8,221 nt of DNA from Bryobacteraceae bacterium. GTDB taxonomy: Bacteria; Acidobacteriota; Terriglobia; Bryobacterales; Bryobacteraceae. The position numbers were made by a program, and so were the translations under genes. This document shows positions 7,261 through 8,221 of this stretch, piece after piece (positions within the stretch are counted from its first letter, which is position 1; each line of letters begins with the position of its first letter). A model generated the notes under the pieces. It searched no databases, had not been told where the DNA came from, and saw nothing but the letters and a program-made list of their open reading frames with translations. The stretch lies in contig JANXXV010000746.1 of assembly GCA_025350445.1 (NCBI GenBank), positions 1-8,221 on the forward strand, written 5' to 3'.

Positions 7261-7878
7261 ATGGACATCATTGGTGATCGAAAGTTCGTCGAGATTCCGG
7301 GCGAAAAGCAGCATGAGCTTCCGCCGCTCTTCGTTCACTCGACTGCACGCATCAGGCACTTGAATCGCGTGGTCGGCATGGCGAATCACATCATCGAATC
7401 GGAAGATATGATTCCCGCCGGGATCCTGGATGAATTGGTTCCTGAGGGCGATGTGGACCGCCGCAAAATGGATCTTGCCCTGAACCTCGTCGACCAGTAC
7501 AAGAATCTGATCAACCACTGGCAGTGGGGGAACGACATTCTCGAATGGATACGGCAGTGCGAGAATACGTTCGACATCAACCGTGAATTGCGGAACGTTT
7601 TGCGCCATGATGTCTGGCCACATGCCGGCCGCAGCAGCTTTGTGACACTGCTGGCCGACAAAGCCGTCGATACGCACGGAATCGAGTTGCAGAAGGCCGT
7701 GGGACTGCGCCTGACGTTCCGGCAGCCGCCGCCGATCACCTGCTTCTCCGATCAATTCCTGTTTTATCTGAACGGCACTATCGCCTCTACCGCTTTTCAA
7801 ACCTGGACCCACATGGTGCCAGATCCGGTGTCGAGCTTGCCGCCGGAACGGTTCAAGTTTCAGGTCTACAACATGTAA
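7261..7878 (+). CDS. Hypothetical protein, 205 residues
   Basis: I do not recognise this protein. The start at ATG 7261 is chosen because AAGGAG lies 5 bases upstream, the best ribosome-binding site in the window. In-frame ATGs at 7177 and 7240 lack one. The product looks soluble, with no signal peptide or membrane segment. The middle (about 66-125) is rich in helix-forming and charged residues with tryptophans (NHWQWGNDILEWI, 85-97). The last third (from about 148) looks beta-rich and proline-containing (GLRLTFRQPPPITCFSD, PERFKFQVYNM). Codon use is GC-rich at third positions as in the neighbours. A 256-codon antisense frame overlaps it but has a shadow-like composition. It is divergent from the sugar genes and 42 bases before the oxidoreductase gene. 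Confidence 0.75.
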   Translation: MDIIGDRKFVEIPGEKQHELPPLFVHSTARIRHLNRVVGMANHIIESEDMIPAGILDELVPEGDVDRRKMDLALNLVDQYKNLINHWQWGNDILEWIRQCENTFDINRELRNVLRHDVWPHAGRSSFVTLLADKAVDTHGIELQKAVGLRLTFRQPPPITCFSDQFLFYLNGTIASTAFQTWTHMVPDPVSSLPPERFKFQVYNM

Positions 7879-7901
7879 CGCAGCAAGTAACAGCGCGACC
7901 C

Positions 7902-7910
7902 TGCTACCAT
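7902..7910 (+). promoter_or_regulatory. Possible extended -10 promoter element for the oxidoreductase gene
   Basis: TGCTACCAT resembles an extended -10 element and ends 10 bases before the ATG at 7921, where no Shine-Dalgarno sequence is seen. It shares the TGCTA..AT pattern and near-start placement with the site before the ROK kinase, so the transcript could be leaderless or have a very short leader. No good -35 element is visible. Confidence 0.3.
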
Positions 7911-7920
7911 AACCGTTTCT

Positions 7921-8221
7921 ATGCGGATCGCAGTGGTTGGACTCGGCTTTATGGGTAGCATGCACCTGAAGGCGTTGCGCGGCATTCCCGGCGCAACGCT
8001 CGCGGCGGTGTATAGCCAGGATGAGAAGAAACTAACCGGCGATTTGAGCGCCATCCAGGGCAATCTGGGGGGGCCGGGCGAAACCTTCAACTTCTCGTCC
8101 GTTACGAAATATCGCGACATTCCCGCCCTGCTGGCCGACTCCAGTATCGACGCCGTCGATATCTGCCTCCCCACGAATCTGCATTCCGAGACTGCACTCG
8201 CCGCGCTGCGGGCAGGGAAGC
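7921..8221 (+). CDS. Gfo/Idh/MocA-family oxidoreductase, N-terminal part only
   Basis: These enzymes oxidise or reduce sugars and inositols with NAD(P). The first 100 codons are present and the gene runs off the window. It opens with MRIAVVGLGFMGSMHLKAL, where GLGFMG (7-12) is the GxGxxG nucleotide-binding turn of a Rossmann fold. DAVDICLPTNLHSETALAALRAGK (from about residue 77) is the highly typical segment that precedes the family's EKP motif, which lies just beyond the edge. The catalytic half is not visible, so substrate cannot be assigned. A sugar or sugar-alcohol dehydrogenase role suits the surrounding carbohydrate genes. The ATG is chosen from the family N-terminus; upstream there is no ribosome-binding site. 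Confidence 0.93.
   Translation, partial: MRIAVVGLGFMGSMHLKALRGIPGATLAAVYSQDEKKLTGDLSAIQGNLGGPGETFNFSSVTKYRDIPALLADSSIDAVDICLPTNLHSETALAALRAGK

Noticed and set aside
7195..7965. A 256-codon minus-strand open frame
   Set aside because: It is antisense to the 205-residue gene, which has a good ribosome-binding site and coding-like third positions. The antisense product looks shadow-like.

Overview
The window looks like a chromosomal segment of a GC-rich soil-type heterotroph, most probably an Acidobacteriota member near Solibacter/Bryobacter. That assignment is inference. It rests on the gene styles, the general lack of strong ribosome-binding sites, and a palindrome (CTCCCTAACGGTCGCGGCTC) that I recall as resembling dispersed intergenic repeats of that group. 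No rRNA, tRNA, CRISPR array or transposase is visible.

Layout. Positions 1-7130 are read entirely on the minus strand. In transcription order they hold: a decayed gene for a Tat-exported sialidase/LamG-type protein (7130-6623); a polytopic membrane protein fused to a GH113-like glycosidase domain (6611-4905); a ROK-family glucokinase (4883-3957); a strong inverted repeat followed by a T tract, which looks like a terminator (3926-3835); a xylulokinase, xylB (3757-2270); and the primosomal helicase priA (2253 to the window edge, C-terminus missing). From 7261 onward genes run on the plus strand: a 205-residue protein I do not recognise, and the first 100 codons of a Gfo/Idh/MocA-type oxidoreductase cut by the window edge.

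How the genes fit together. The glycosidase, the two sugar kinases and the oxidoreductase suggest breakdown of plant or microbial polysaccharides and entry of hexoses (glucose-6-phosphate) and pentoses (xylulose-5-phosphate) into central metabolism. priA is a housekeeping replication-restart gene that appears to follow xylB in one transcript. The pseudogene suggests that one exported sugar-processing or glycan-binding function has been lost here.

No clearly new biological system is present. The items most worth a second look are the membrane-glycosidase fusion, the pseudogene with an internal deletion, the palindrome/terminator, the very short reading frame overlapping the xylB start, and two extended -10 motifs placed so close to start codons that leaderless transcripts are likely.
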